Virus record (IMG/VR): IMGVR_UViG_3300049484_000235
Span: 1-34,308 of that record
DNA length: 34,308 nt
Direction: 5' to 3' (one strand)
Source of the DNA: a virus
The translations under genes and the position numbers were made by a program. The notes beneath the pieces are model-generated. The model was not told the DNA's origin, ran no database searches, and saw nothing but the letters and a program-made list of their open reading frames with translations. Positions 1 to 8,035 of this stretch are shown piece after piece; the first letter of the stretch is position 1; each line of letters opens with the position of its first letter.

Positions 1-1
1 C

Positions 2-424
2 GACAGGCCGTTTCACGGGATCGAGATCCTGCCACCTCTGGCCGCCAGTGCAGGACGGCGGCTGGAAGTGACCGGGCTGGCCCCGGGGATGCACGCTTGC
101 TGGAAGCGCCCCGATGAGCTGGTTCAGGCCGGAATGCTGGGATACAAGATCGTGCAGGGTGGGGGCGTTCAGACCTTCGCGCAGAAGGGGGACGGAACCC
201 ACCGAGTCGGGGCCTTCGGAAAGGATGAACTCATCCTCATGGAGATCCCGCAAGAGAAGTTCGAGGCAATCGAGGCAGAGGCCGGAGCGAAATCCCGAGC
301 CCTCATCGAGAACCAGTCGAACAAGTCAGAGGATGCCATCAGGGCCGCTGGAGGGGTTCCCTTCAAGCCCAAGGATAATGATGGCGTGGCTTGGCGAGAC
401 TTGGGTACCGAAGGAGGGCAGTAA
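2..424 (+). CDS. Phage protein of unknown function, N-terminus cut by window edge
   Basis: The frame is open from the left edge (first full codon at position 2) to TAA at 422-424, giving 140 visible residues. A GTG at 68 could be read as a start, but codons upstream of it stay open with ordinary composition (DRPFHGIEILPPL), so I treat the gene as truncated by the window. The visible part is mixed alpha/beta in character, with a charged, Glu/Ala-rich stretch in the middle and no recognised motif. It ends directly before the ATG of the decoration-like gene and lies upstream of the major capsid gene, so a head-assembly role is plausible from position only. Confidence 0.6.
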   Translation, partial: DRPFHGIEILPPLAASAGRRLEVTGLAPGMHACWKRPDELVQAGMLGYKIVQGGGVQTFAQKGDGTHRVGAFGKDELILMEIPQEKFEAIEAEAGAKSRALIENQSNKSEDAIRAAGGVPFKPKDNDGVAWRDLGTEGGQ

Positions 425-916
425 ATGCCAAACCCCAACAACCCGCATGGGTTCGTAGCAGAGTTCTGTTTCGGCAGTGGGGCGATCCCCATGTGGTACG
501 GCACGCTGAAGAGCGCGGCCGCTGTCACGGACGGGGATGCAATCAAGGCGACCGTCGGCCTTCTGATGAAGGTTATGACGGTGGCCACCGACGATGCGAA
601 GATCGTCGGGATCGCGGCCGAGACCAAGACGGCCCCCACCACGGCAAGGGATACCCTGATGTTCGTGCCCGCTCTTGAGAGCATCGTGTTCTCGGGCCAG
701 TACGGGTCGACGGGCGTTCAGCTCACGCAGGGCATCATGTACACGGCGAAGAATCTGGGGCCGTCTGGTCTCGGCACGGGCGTCATGCGGCTGTCCACGG
801 GGACCAGCTCGGTGGCGTGTATCATCGGCCTGAAGAGGACGAGCGCGTTCGGCACGTTCGGCGAGGCGCTGTTCATCTTCGGTGTGTCGCGGATGTCGGG
901 CCGCGGAATCTACTAG
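425..916 (+). CDS. Putative head decoration / minor capsid protein
   Basis: 163 residues. The ATG follows the previous stop with no gap. The protein is rich in small and beta-forming residues, and its central stretch (about residues 33-75: a VTDGDAIKAT-like turn, then an IVGIAAET strand) resembles the small decoration or head-fibre proteins that phages encode next to the capsid gene (DUF2190-like: a value that is set, then allowed to approach a default). No catalytic motif is seen. Its position 15 bases before the major capsid gene fits a capsid-stabilising protein. The family assignment is by eye and could be wrong; virion location is likelier than the exact role. Confidence 0.5.
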   Translation: MPNPNNPHGFVAEFCFGSGAIPMWYGTLKSAAAVTDGDAIKATVGLLMKVMTVATDDAKIVGIAAETKTAPTTARDTLMFVPALESIVFSGQYGSTGVQLTQGIMYTAKNLGPSGLGTGVMRLSTGTSSVACIIGLKRTSAFGTFGEALFIFGVSRMSGRGIY

Positions 917-931
917 GAATAGGAGATTTCG

Positions 932-1846
932 ATGGCCATTGCGAATACCAAGACTTTCTCGTATCTTCAGGATCCGACCTATCGGAAGATCTTCCTGAAC
1001 AAGTACGAGAAAGAGCCGAGCTGGTTCGACAAGCTCTTCAAGATCGAGACCGTGACCAAGGGGAACTGGGTGGCAGAAGCCATGCTCAGCCCCCTCGGTG
1101 GGTCGCGCCTCATCATGGAAGGGAACCCTGTCGAGTTCGACACGGCGGTGCAGGGATACCCGGTCAAGAAGTACTTCAACAAGTACGGGCTGGGTTTTCA
1201 GGTCACCGAGGAAATGCAGGACGACGACCTGTCGGGTCTGATGAAACAGCTCCCGAGTGAGCTGGGCACCTCGCTCGCGTATGCGCGAGAGACCACGGCG
1301 GTCGACCTCCTGAACAACGGCATGACGGCGGCCCTCTACACGGGCATGGACGCGAAGGCGATCTTTGCGGTGAACCACACCACGCTGAAGGCCCCGGCGG
1401 TCACTCAGGCGAACACCACGTCGAGCGGTGCGGCCCTGAGCGAGACCAGCCTTCAGGCGGCTCTGGACATCATGAGCAACTGGCTCGACGAGGCGGGTCG
1501 CCCGATCCACTTCGTGCCCAAGTACCTCGTGGTTCCGATGGGCCTTCGGTGGATGGCGGAAACCCTGCTCAAGACCAGCGGTCGCCCGTTCTCGGCGAAC
1601 AACGACGTGAACGCGACCACGAATCTGTGGCCCGGGATCCAGCCGTTCGTGCATCCGCTCCTGACCTCCACCACGGCGTGGTACATCCTGTGCGAACAGC
1701 ATGATCTGCGCTTCACTTGGAGGAAGACGGCCAAGTTCGAGAGCGGCGACGATTTCTCGACCGGCAACGCCCTGTTCAAGACGACCGCACGGTGGGTCGT
1801 GTGGGCGTATGACTGGAGAGGCGCGTTCCGAAACGCTGGCGCGTAA
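932..1846 (+). CDS. Major capsid protein (HK97-fold, Mu gpT-like)
   Basis: 304 residues; ATG preceded by a clear SD (AATAGGAGATTTCG). The middle and end resemble the Mu gpT-type major head subunit family. A helical stretch (TEEMQDDDLSGLMKQLP, near residue 92) is followed by IFAVNHTTLKAP, an ALSETSLQAALDIM helix, then FVPKYLVVPMGLRWMAE, where this family has a conserved 'P..LvvP..L...A' segment, and a C-terminal domain ending in WRGAFRNAGA. No N-terminal scaffold or protease region is visible, so the coat is probably used without a long delta domain. It sits between the decoration-like gene and small unknown genes. The call as major capsid is good; the exact subfamily is inferred. Confidence 0.8.
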   Translation: MAIANTKTFSYLQDPTYRKIFLNKYEKEPSWFDKLFKIETVTKGNWVAEAMLSPLGGSRLIMEGNPVEFDTAVQGYPVKKYFNKYGLGFQVTEEMQDDDLSGLMKQLPSELGTSLAYARETTAVDLLNNGMTAALYTGMDAKAIFAVNHTTLKAPAVTQANTTSSGAALSETSLQAALDIMSNWLDEAGRPIHFVPKYLVVPMGLRWMAETLLKTSGRPFSANNDVNATTNLWPGIQPFVHPLLTSTTAWYILCEQHDLRFTWRKTAKFESGDDFSTGNALFKTTARWVVWAYDWRGAFRNAGA

Positions 1847-1858
1847 GGGAGGCCCCAG

Positions 1859-2149
1859 ATGACGCACTATCCCGATGGGATCTGCCAGATCGCCAGTTTC
1901 GTGAAGGGAGGGGCATCGGCAACGATGTCCCTGCCCGGAATCGAGATCGGCGACAAGGTGATCTCGGTGTCGCGGCTGAGGGCGGCGTTCGGAACCGGCG
2001 GAAGCTGGGGATCGTTCGCCACGCTCACGGCGTCCAACTTCAGCGTGTCGGCCGTCAACAGGATCTACAAGAAGGGGGGCGCACCGCTCACCTTCACGGG
2101 GATGGTCCTGCTGGTGAACTGGGTCGACAAGAACATGACGACGCCGTAA
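1859..2149 (+). CDS. Small protein of unknown function downstream of the capsid gene
   Basis: 96 residues with ATG after the SD AAGGGAGGCCCAG. The sequence is rich in Ser, Gly, Thr and Val and predicted to be mostly beta, with an IEIGDKVISVSRLRAAFG segment suggesting a small beta-barrel. I recognise no family. It is the last gene before a strong hairpin, so it probably belongs to the capsid transcription unit and is likely a structural component. Confidence 0.6.
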   Translation: MTHYPDGICQIASFVKGGASATMSLPGIEIGDKVISVSRLRAAFGTGGSWGSFATLTASNFSVSAVNRIYKKGGAPLTFTGMVLLVNWVDKNMTTP

Positions 2150-2152
2150 AGG

Positions 2153-2178
2153 AAGGGGACGGGCAACCGTCCCCTTTT
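2153..2178 (+). terminator. Rho-independent terminator-like hairpin after the capsid genes
   Basis: A perfect 10-bp inverted repeat (AAGGGGACGG / CCGTCCCCTT) encloses the tetraloop GCAA, a GNRA loop, and continues into TTTA. It begins 3 bases after the stop codon of the preceding gene. The T-run is short (five T counting the stem), so termination may be partial, which is often used to make capsid genes more abundant than those downstream. Confidence 0.65.
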
Positions 2179-2181
2179 ACT

Positions 2182-2412
2182 ATGGGCTATACCATTCAGA
2201 CCATCAGCTACACGGGGGAAAAGGGAACGGCTCTCACCATCGACATGATGGAGGCGAGCAACATGACGAAGGGCCCGGCCGGATTCAAGATCTGGCGGGA
2301 GTGCCCCGTGTGCGCGCTGGACTATCCCGAGGAGAAGATGACGAGGATAGCGGGCAAATGGTATTGCATCCCGAATGGGTGCTTTCGGGATACGGACCAC
2401 AGGTGGAAATAA
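2182..2412 (+). CDS. Small Cys-rich (zinc-knuckle-like) protein
   Basis: 76 residues from the ATG at 2182, or 49 from an in-frame ATG at 2263. The second start is preceded by GGAGG with an 8-base spacer, whereas the first lies just after the terminator-like hairpin with no SD of its own, so I favour 2263 slightly. The C-terminal half carries ECPVC and, 17 residues later, YCIPNGC: four cysteines suited to bind one zinc ion. The protein otherwise shows no family signature. It is followed immediately by the next gene (stop and ATG abut). Confidence 0.6.
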   Translation: MGYTIQTISYTGEKGTALTIDMMEASNMTKGPAGFKIWRECPVCALDYPEEKMTRIAGKWYCIPNGCFRDTDHRWK

Positions 2413-2706
2413 ATGGCACAGGTTGCGTTCAGCTTTGCCACCAGCGATATCATCAAGGTAACGTCTGGTGCTTCCATGGGATCCATCACTGGGAACTTCA
2501 TCATTCAGGGTTTCCGCTTTCAGGGATCGGCCAAGGGGATCGGGGCAAGGGTAACGTGCCTGAACTCGGGGCGAACCATTTTCAATCAGGTCACAGCCTT
2601 GACCAACGGTAGCCTTGACATGTTCTTCCCGCAGAGGCCGTACCGAGCGTGCGGTGGAATGAACGTAGTGATGAGTTCGGGGGAGATGGAAATCTACCTG
2701 ATGTGA
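2413..2706 (+). CDS. Small putative structural protein, unknown
   Basis: 97 residues; ATG directly after the previous stop, with AGGTGG upstream. The sequence is beta-rich with many Ser, Gly and Phe and no charged helices (for example GNFIIQGFRFQGSAKGIG), a pattern common in small virion beta-sandwich proteins. Nothing identifies a family. It lies between the capsid genes and the head-tail adaptor, which suggests a virion role. Confidence 0.55.
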   Translation: MAQVAFSFATSDIIKVTSGASMGSITGNFIIQGFRFQGSAKGIGARVTCLNSGRTIFNQVTALTNGSLDMFFPQRPYRACGGMNVVMSSGEMEIYLM

Positions 2707-2714
2707 GGTGAACC

Positions 2715-3647
2715 ATGGCTTGGAATCTTCAGCAGATGGAGGCCGAGCTGTGGGAGATGCTGGGAGAGCCCAGTGATGTTGACCCCACGGTATTCGGAAG
2801 TGCGGGAGAACTGAAACTCAGGCGGTGGCTCAACGAAGGCCAGCGCCGAATCGCCAACTGGAAGTTCCCAGATGGGCACCTCATCCGTTTTCCTTGCTTG
2901 TACCAGAGCATGTTCTGGCAAGCCGTCGTGAAGACGGGGACTCTCCTCTCAGGCTCTACCACCTCGGTGATCTTCGATGGGGCTGATGCCCAGATCGGTA
3001 CCGAGGATGACAGGTACAATGGCTGGAGGGTGGAGATCACGGGTGGCACGGGCGCGGGCCAGAGCGCCATCATCATGGACTATGCGGGTGGTGCCAAGGC
3101 CGGGACGCTCAACAAGACTTGGGGTACCGCTCCCGACAACACCAGCGTCTATTCCATGACGAAGAAGTTCGCCATGCTTCTCCCTTCCGTCAATCCTTGG
3201 GTCACTGAGCATATAGAGCTGAGTCCTGTCGATTCCGTGGTCGACATCATGAAGATTGAGGATGTCGAGGATCTGACCACTCTGGATGAGGGGGACAGGA
3301 CCGAGACGTACATAGGAACTTTTGAGGATATCGGGAATCCCATGTCGTGGTACTTCTATGGGAATCAGGTGGTGTTCGATGTTGCGCCATCGGAGAGCCG
3401 CTGGTACAGGATTGAATACTACAAGCAACCCGCCGAGATGACGCTGGCTACTGATATCCCTGAGATTCCCGAGGGGTGGCATCAGGGCATCGTCATGTGG
3501 GCAAGGTGGTGGGGCTTTGCGAGGGCGCAGGAAACTGCTATGAGCTACAGCTCCAAGCGTGACTTCACCGAGTACCTCCAGACCATGAAGCAGAGTCTGG
3601 AGATGAGGTTCGAGCGCACGGGCGGCTCGGCCCAGCCGGAGGTGTAA
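2715..3647 (+). CDS. Putative head-tail adaptor (neck) protein
   Basis: 310 residues. The N-terminal 50 residues are helical and resemble the start of neck or adaptor proteins that dock on the portal ring (a LRRWLNEGQRRIANWK segment, similar in pattern to T7 gp11-type proteins). Residues 75-150 form a beta-rich insertion (RVEITGGTGAGQSAIIMDY), and the C-terminal third returns to a helix with a conserved-looking SWYFYGNQVVFDVAPS strand pair before it. This helix / beta insertion / helix layout and the position between head and tail genes support the call. The exact family is not certain. Confidence 0.5.
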   Translation: MAWNLQQMEAELWEMLGEPSDVDPTVFGSAGELKLRRWLNEGQRRIANWKFPDGHLIRFPCLYQSMFWQAVVKTGTLLSGSTTSVIFDGADAQIGTEDDRYNGWRVEITGGTGAGQSAIIMDYAGGAKAGTLNKTWGTAPDNTSVYSMTKKFAMLLPSVNPWVTEHIELSPVDSVVDIMKIEDVEDLTTLDEGDRTETYIGTFEDIGNPMSWYFYGNQVVFDVAPSESRWYRIEYYKQPAEMTLATDIPEIPEGWHQGIVMWARWWGFARAQETAMSYSSKRDFTEYLQTMKQSLEMRFERTGGSAQPEV

Positions 3648-3648
3648 C

Positions 3649-4356
3649 GTGGCCATAGTGACATGGGATGCTGGGTTCGAAGGCACTCCCGCTGGAGTCG
3701 ACTCTCCGGGATACGGTGACGACAAGATCAGGGAGTTCAAGGAGAACACCCGCTACCGTGCTGGCAAGGAGCATTGGAGCTACTCGACCTCGGCCATCGA
3801 CGGAATGCATCGGCAAGGATCAGCCCTTGCCTACCACACCAACACGACTCCCGTCAATCTTCCGGACGGAACGGCTCTGGGAACGGATGTTCGTTCCCTT
3901 GGTCGACTCTGGGTCAAGGCATCTTCAAGGAACTTGCTCGCATGGGTGGGAGGTTCCTTTGGGGGAATCCTTCGAGAGCTGACCCGAGTGAGCATTCAGG
4001 GAACGCTGGCCATTGGGGCAAATGTCGTCCCCCCGATCATGTTCCCGAGGACGGTCACGATTTCCCGAATCATCGCCCGGGTTGGTACCGTGCCCGGGAC
4101 CACGGGAAACCCGGTCTACATCGACGTGATGAAGAGAGCCAACACAGGGGCGGCCTCGGCTTCCGTCTTCTCTGCGGTGGCCAATCGACTCACCCTCTCA
4201 ACGTCGGCATACAACTGCTTGAGGACAGTTGGACAGATGTCAGCGACGAAGTTGAGCATCACGCCTCTGTCGTGGCTCCAGATTGATCTTGATGCAGTGG
4301 GTGGCACCACGAAGGGTGCCAATCTTGCCATCGAGATTGAGGCACTGATAAAGTAA
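3649..4356 (+). CDS. Tail appendage protein with N-terminal adaptor-like segment
   Basis: 235 residues, starting with GTG one base after the previous stop; GGAGGTG lies 5 bases upstream. Residues 17-65 (GYGDDKIREFKENTRYR, then a SYSTSAIDGMHRQGSALAYH-like stretch) match a short module often seen at the beginning of phage tail-fibre or appendage proteins. The remaining ~150 residues are a Thr/Ala/Val-rich beta-sandwich. The gene overlaps the next one through TAATG, so the two are probably translated together and may assemble on the same appendage. Confidence 0.5.
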   Translation: MAIVTWDAGFEGTPAGVDSPGYGDDKIREFKENTRYRAGKEHWSYSTSAIDGMHRQGSALAYHTNTTPVNLPDGTALGTDVRSLGRLWVKASSRNLLAWVGGSFGGILRELTRVSIQGTLAIGANVVPPIMFPRTVTISRIIARVGTVPGTTGNPVYIDVMKRANTGAASASVFSAVANRLTLSTSAYNCLRTVGQMSATKLSITPLSWLQIDLDAVGGTTKGANLAIEIEALIK

Positions 4357-5420
4357 TGGCCAGAGTAGGGACTCTCTATCAGAGGCTGATTGACTCTTTT
4401 TATTACGTGGGAGACGCCTTAGTAGCGAATCAGACGGGAGTTGTTGTCGTAAATGATGATCTCATTCTTGAGATAAGAGATACGGGAATATATTATTTCG
4501 GAACAAACGTTCTTTGGTCCTCTTCTCCTTCTGGATTTGTTCTTGCATACAACAATACTTCTTACGTAGCAAACGTTACGGCGTATGGTTATTACATATA
4601 TCTTCCGGGAATAAATACTTCAACCAAGCAGATAAGATTGTATCAGTTGGACACAAGAACAAAGTCATTCACTACTTTGGGTACTTGGACTTGGACCACA
4701 AGCCAACTTGGATGGGAAATGATGGGACCACCCAAGGGAACTGGGACTCATGGTTGTTTCTGTGTTGCTTTCAACGATGGGAGTCCCAGATACTATGTCT
4801 ATGATGTTGATCTTGTAAACGGTACAACTACTCTTAGGGCAAATATCTACTCTTTGTATACCCAACCGATCAAAGACATTACGGATGATCATATAAGCAA
4901 CTCCGTTGATGATGATGGTTACGTTTACATAACTACGGAGTCAGGATATAATGAATATTTTAGAAAGAGTCCCATAGCATCTGCTTGGTCTATGACTCTC
5001 ATAGATAGCAATGCAGACGCCTACATATATGTCTCAATAGGAGAGGGGTATCACTCTCGAAGTGATACATCAACATTGATACACAATCAAGCAAGATCTA
5101 CTTCATGGAATGTTGGTTTTACGGTTTATGGAGGAAACTTCATTGGAATGGACGGAACAAGCAAGGTGTGCTTGCTGTTGCTTTCGGATGGTTTATATGT
5201 AGCAAGTCTTGCAGTTGGAGGAGGAGTAACGAAGACAAGATTGAACTCCACTGCTCCTATTGCATGGAGAGGGGCAACTTTGTCGAGTAGGGCAATAATG
5301 GATAGTGGTTCTGGGTACACAGACGATTACCCAAACAATATCTATTATACCTATGGAAAAGCCGGAACTGGTAATAAGATGCTGTTTAGGTTCAACTTGG
5401 GGAAGAAGGATGTTGTGTGA
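4356..5420 (+). CDS. AT-rich putative receptor-binding / tail spike protein
   Basis: 354 residues, ATG sharing its A with the preceding TAA. The protein is almost entirely beta: repeated short Tyr/Thr/Gly/Asn-rich strands (GIYYFGTNVLW, YVYDVDLVNGTTTLRANI, GYVYITTESGYNE) resemble beta-propeller or spike domains that bind cell-surface sugars. Base composition differs sharply from the rest of the window: the line at 4441-4500 has 19 G+C in 60 against 36 in 60 at 9481-9540. This suggests recent acquisition from a different source, as is common for host-range genes. The function is inferred from composition, fold style and neighbours. Confidence 0.5.
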   Translation: MARVGTLYQRLIDSFYYVGDALVANQTGVVVVNDDLILEIRDTGIYYFGTNVLWSSSPSGFVLAYNNTSYVANVTAYGYYIYLPGINTSTKQIRLYQLDTRTKSFTTLGTWTWTTSQLGWEMMGPPKGTGTHGCFCVAFNDGSPRYYVYDVDLVNGTTTLRANIYSLYTQPIKDITDDHISNSVDDDGYVYITTESGYNEYFRKSPIASAWSMTLIDSNADAYIYVSIGEGYHSRSDTSTLIHNQARSTSWNVGFTVYGGNFIGMDGTSKVCLLLLSDGLYVASLAVGGGVTKTRLNSTAPIAWRGATLSSRAIMDSGSGYTDDYPNNIYYTYGKAGTGNKMLFRFNLGKKDVV

Positions 5421-5686
5421 GTGACACTACATCGCACATTGAGGCCATAGAGCTGGAACACAAGCCCGGGTCGGTGGACCAGAAGTCCGAGGCCCCGGGC
5501 AAGTTCCCTTTCTCGGCATTCGAGTTCACCGAACCTTCGGTGGCTGACCCCCTGATCACTCTTCTGGACGCTTGGGTGATGAAGTTCGGTCCGCTTCGGC
5601 TCGGTTCAAGGAGTGTTACGGTTTCCACGAGTGCCGCATCTGGTACCCCTGTCGATGGGGATCTGTGGTTGCAGAGGGAAACGTAG
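5417..5686 (+). CDS. Small tail-region protein, unknown
   Basis: 89 residues from a GTG start overlapping the previous stop by GTGA, so translation is likely coupled to the AT-rich spike gene. Base composition returns to the GC-rich norm. The C-terminal half (a SRSVTVSTSAASGTPVDGDL-like stretch ending LWLQRET) resembles the 'GTP..GDLWL' phrase found near the ends of phage fibre domains. It may be a chaperone or small subunit of the appendage; I cannot assign it to a family. Confidence 0.5.
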   Translation: MSDTTSHIEAIELEHKPGSVDQKSEAPGKFPFSAFEFTEPSVADPLITLLDAWVMKFGPLRLGSRSVTVSTSAASGTPVDGDLWLQRET

Positions 5687-5687
5687 C

Positions 5688-6779
5688 ATGGCGCACGACT
5701 TCAGTGTGGGATCGGGAGGCTCTTACAAAAGAATCCGGCCATGGTGGATCGGGGCCGGAGGCTCTTGGAAGAAAGTCCTTGCGGCCCATGTTGGAGTTGG
5801 CGGCGCTTGGAAGCTGTTCTACTCGGAGATCCCCTACGGGATGATTGTCCAGTTCGACGCCGCAGTTCCTGCTGGTTGGTCCGAGCTGAGTTACTCTCTG
5901 TTCCCTCTCGGAGCTTCAGCGGCTGGCTCAGTTGATCTCTACTCCGATACCCACGAACATTCTGCATCGGTAACGAACGCTTTCGCGGCACCTAATAGTG
6001 AGAACCCCGCGAGCACTGCAATCCTGCGCGACAACGCTATCATCCATCACCATGCGAACCACGATTACAGTCACACGCACGGATCGACGAACCATAGGCC
6101 GTATGCTCTGGACATGAAGGCTGGGGTAGCTTCAACTGCTCTCTCAATACCGACATCGGCAAGGTTGTTGTACTACGGGACGAGCGCTCCTACTGGTTGG
6201 TCGGATTTCTCTTACACCAACGGAAGGCACCTTGCGTGGACAACTGGGGCATACGGAACCAGCGGAGCGACTACTCATTCGCATTCCCATGCTGATTCTA
6301 ACTACGATGATACTTACGATCTCAGGCAGTACCATCTCACCTCGTATCAAGATGCCGCTCACCACGAGAATCACAAGCATACGGTTCCCGCGCACTCAGG
6401 GCTGAACGAGCCTCCTTCGATAAGGCTTCACATGATCTATCCGTCCAGTGAAGCCTTCACGATACCGTCGAACGTGGTTGCCTTCTTCACGGGGGACATC
6501 GTTCCCTTTGGATGGTCTGTGTACTCGGAGGCTCTTGGAAGGTTTATCAAGCTGTACAATACAGGTTATGGGACGACGGCTGGGTCCAGTTCCCATTCTC
6601 ATGATGAAGACATTATATCGGGTAACTTCACAGCGGCGTGGTTCAGGAGAGGTCAATCAGCCCCATCAACCACGATGGTTACTGAGACGCACTCACATGA
6701 TGTGGTAGGACCGCACACAGCAGTAGCGAACAACCTGATGCCCTTGTGCAGGGAGTTCCTGATTTGCAAGAAGGATTGA
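5688..6779 (+). CDS. Tail fibre with three collar-type repeats and six His-x-His motifs
   Basis: 363 residues from ATG 5688 (AGAGGG upstream); an earlier in-frame ATG at 5613 would overlap the preceding gene and has no support. Residues 7-45 hold three short GxGGxWK-like units typical of fibre attachment regions. Three segments (about 48-68, 155-180 and 260-286) follow the tail-collar pattern: hydrophobic strand, then P.GW (PAGWSEL, PTGWSDF, PFGWSVY). They are interleaved with metal-binding HxH motifs at residues 89/91, 129/131, 197/199/201, 229/231, 303/305 and 335/337. In T4 short and long tail fibres, HxH motifs bind metal along the trimer axis. A trimeric, metal-stabilised fibre is therefore likely. 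Confidence 0.7.
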   Translation: MAHDFSVGSGGSYKRIRPWWIGAGGSWKKVLAAHVGVGGAWKLFYSEIPYGMIVQFDAAVPAGWSELSYSLFPLGASAAGSVDLYSDTHEHSASVTNAFAAPNSENPASTAILRDNAIIHHHANHDYSHTHGSTNHRPYALDMKAGVASTALSIPTSARLLYYGTSAPTGWSDFSYTNGRHLAWTTGAYGTSGATTHSHSHADSNYDDTYDLRQYHLTSYQDAAHHENHKHTVPAHSGLNEPPSIRLHMIYPSSEAFTIPSNVVAFFTGDIVPFGWSVYSEALGRFIKLYNTGYGTTAGSSSHSHDEDIISGNFTAAWFRRGQSAPSTTMVTETHSHDVVGPHTAVANNLMPLCREFLICKKD

Positions 6780-6789
6780 GGAGGAAGAT

Positions 6790-7137
6790 ATGACAATCGA
6801 CTTGGCCGATGGAACGAGCTTCACGATCTCTTCCATCTCTCATGGACTCTACCCGAAGAGGTTCGTCCAGATCGGGATGGTCGTCACGCAGACGCCCGGA
6901 CAGATTGCCGTTGATCCCGACACAATCGAGATGTTCGGGGTCCACTACCAGCTGTACTACTCGGCGGCAGATCCCGCAAAGAAGGCAACCTGTCTTGCCC
7001 TTCTTGGGAAGAACCTCGCCTTTATCCGGCAGTGGATTCTGGACCAGTGGCCGCTCTTCAAGACAGATCCAGATTCCTGTGATGACACTTTGAAGCCAAT
7101 CTTCGAGTACGTGGCAAGAATAGGAGTGAAGGCGTAA
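6790..7137 (+). CDS. Unknown protein between the tail fibre and lysis genes
   Basis: 115 residues, ATG after GAGGAGGAAGAT. The N-terminal half is beta-rich (ADGTSFTISSISHGLYPKRF) and the C-terminal half helical (KATCLALLGKNLAFIRQWILDQW). I recognise no domain. Its stop overlaps the next ATG as TAATG, which ties it to the lysis cassette by translation, but nothing in the sequence marks it as a lysis gene. Confidence 0.6.
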   Translation: MTIDLADGTSFTISSISHGLYPKRFVQIGMVVTQTPGQIAVDPDTIEMFGVHYQLYYSAADPAKKATCLALLGKNLAFIRQWILDQWPLFKTDPDSCDDTLKPIFEYVARIGVKA

Positions 7138-7412
7138 TGGCTGACCCCGCGAAGAGTATCAACGGCAACACGAGGTTCATCATCACGACCCTGATCACGG
7201 GGATGCTCACCATTGGTGGATGGGCCTTCGGGATCGTCCAGTTGGTGAGGGCCAACCAGATCATCGAGGTGAAGAAGTCAGCAGAACTTGCCCTTGAGCA
7301 ATCGAAAGAGAACAACGCTGAGCTTCTGGTTCTGAAGTCCCAGTTCAGCAACATCGACAGTCGCTTGGAGGACATCTATGACCTCCTTGCCAAGCACATG
7401 GGGATCAGATGA
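7137..7412 (+). CDS. Small membrane protein with coiled coil, lysis-cassette member
   Basis: 91 residues. Residues 13-36 form one hydrophobic helix (a FIITTLITGMLTIGGWAFGI core), followed by a charged coiled coil (EVKKSAELALEQSKENNAEL) to the C-terminus. A single N-terminal membrane anchor with a long coil is the shape of an inner-membrane spanin or a holin regulator, and it lies immediately before the endolysin gene, overlapping it by four bases. No outer-membrane spanin partner with a lipobox was found nearby, so spanin remains only one possibility. Confidence 0.55.
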   Translation: MADPAKSINGNTRFIITTLITGMLTIGGWAFGIVQLVRANQIIEVKKSAELALEQSKENNAELLVLKSQFSNIDSRLEDIYDLLAKHMGIR

Positions 7413-7849
7413 ACACCAGCATCGACATGCTCGATTCGAGGCTGATCGCCATTGCCAAGGCGTTCATCGACGAGCTTATCCGGCTGAAGATTCCCCATGT
7501 CTTGTGGTGTACAATCCGGACGACCGACGAACAGGTGGCCCTCTACTTCCAAGGTCGGGCCTCGCTTCGCATGGTGAATATCCTGCGGAAGAAGGCCAAG
7601 ATGCGGCTCCTTTCGGAGAAGGAGAACGGGATCACGGTCACCGAGCGGGATGGCGTGAACGACTTCTCGAACCACCAGATGGGCTTGGCCCTCGACGTGG
7701 TTCCCAGAGGGGGATACGGCCAGCCGGTGTGGCCTTCCGCAACAGACCCCCGATGGCTTACAATCGCGGAGGTAGGGGAAAAGCTCGGGCTGAAATGGGG
7801 CGGCCGTTGGTCGTCGCCCGACTTCCCCCATTACGAGTTGGAGGTGTGA
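7409..7849 (+). CDS. Endolysin, L-alanyl-D-glutamate / D,D-peptidase, family M15
   Basis: 146 residues. This is a zinc peptidase of the VanY/T5-endolysin type that cuts the peptide stems of peptidoglycan at lysis. Seen directly: TIRTTDEQVALYFQGR (35-50), the usual substrate-binding region of this family; SNHQMGLALDV with zinc ligands H89 and D96; and SPDFPHYEL with the third ligand H141 and the likely catalytic D138. The length is typical of a single-domain M15 endolysin with no cell-wall binding domain. There is no signal peptide, so it needs a holin, and three small membrane proteins follow immediately. Confidence 0.9.
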   Translation: MNTSIDMLDSRLIAIAKAFIDELIRLKIPHVLWCTIRTTDEQVALYFQGRASLRMVNILRKKAKMRLLSEKENGITVTERDGVNDFSNHQMGLALDVVPRGGYGQPVWPSATDPRWLTIAEVGEKLGLKWGGRWSSPDFPHYELEV

Positions 7850-7850
7850 T

Positions 7851-8033
7851 ATGGATCGGAAGAAGTGGGGCAACATCCTGATCATCACCGGCGTGGTCTC
7901 GGCCGTCGTCGGTGTGATCCTTCGGTTCACCAACGTGAGCCCCGACTGGATCAATCAGGGTGTCGCCATCGTGGCCGCCGTGGCTGGGATGCTGGGCGTT
8001 CCGCTCGCCTTCATCCCCAAGGCGAACCCGTAG
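7851..8033 (+). CDS. Two-helix membrane protein, holin candidate
   Basis: 60 residues; ATG one base after the endolysin stop, with GGAGGTG upstream. There are two hydrophobic helices (about residues 8-24 and 36-54) joined by a short turn with N and C termini of positive charge, which is the shape of a class II holin. Neighbouring the endolysin supports this. The next two genes are also small membrane proteins, so which one forms the lethal hole cannot be decided from sequence. Confidence 0.55.
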   Translation: MDRKKWGNILIITGVVSAVVGVILRFTNVSPDWINQGVAIVAAVAGMLGVPLAFIPKANP

Positions 8034-8035
8034 CC

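Noticed and set aside
326-1867. A 513-codon minus-strand frame
   Set aside because: Antisense to the decoration and capsid genes, Arg/His-rich shadow composition, no ribosome site.
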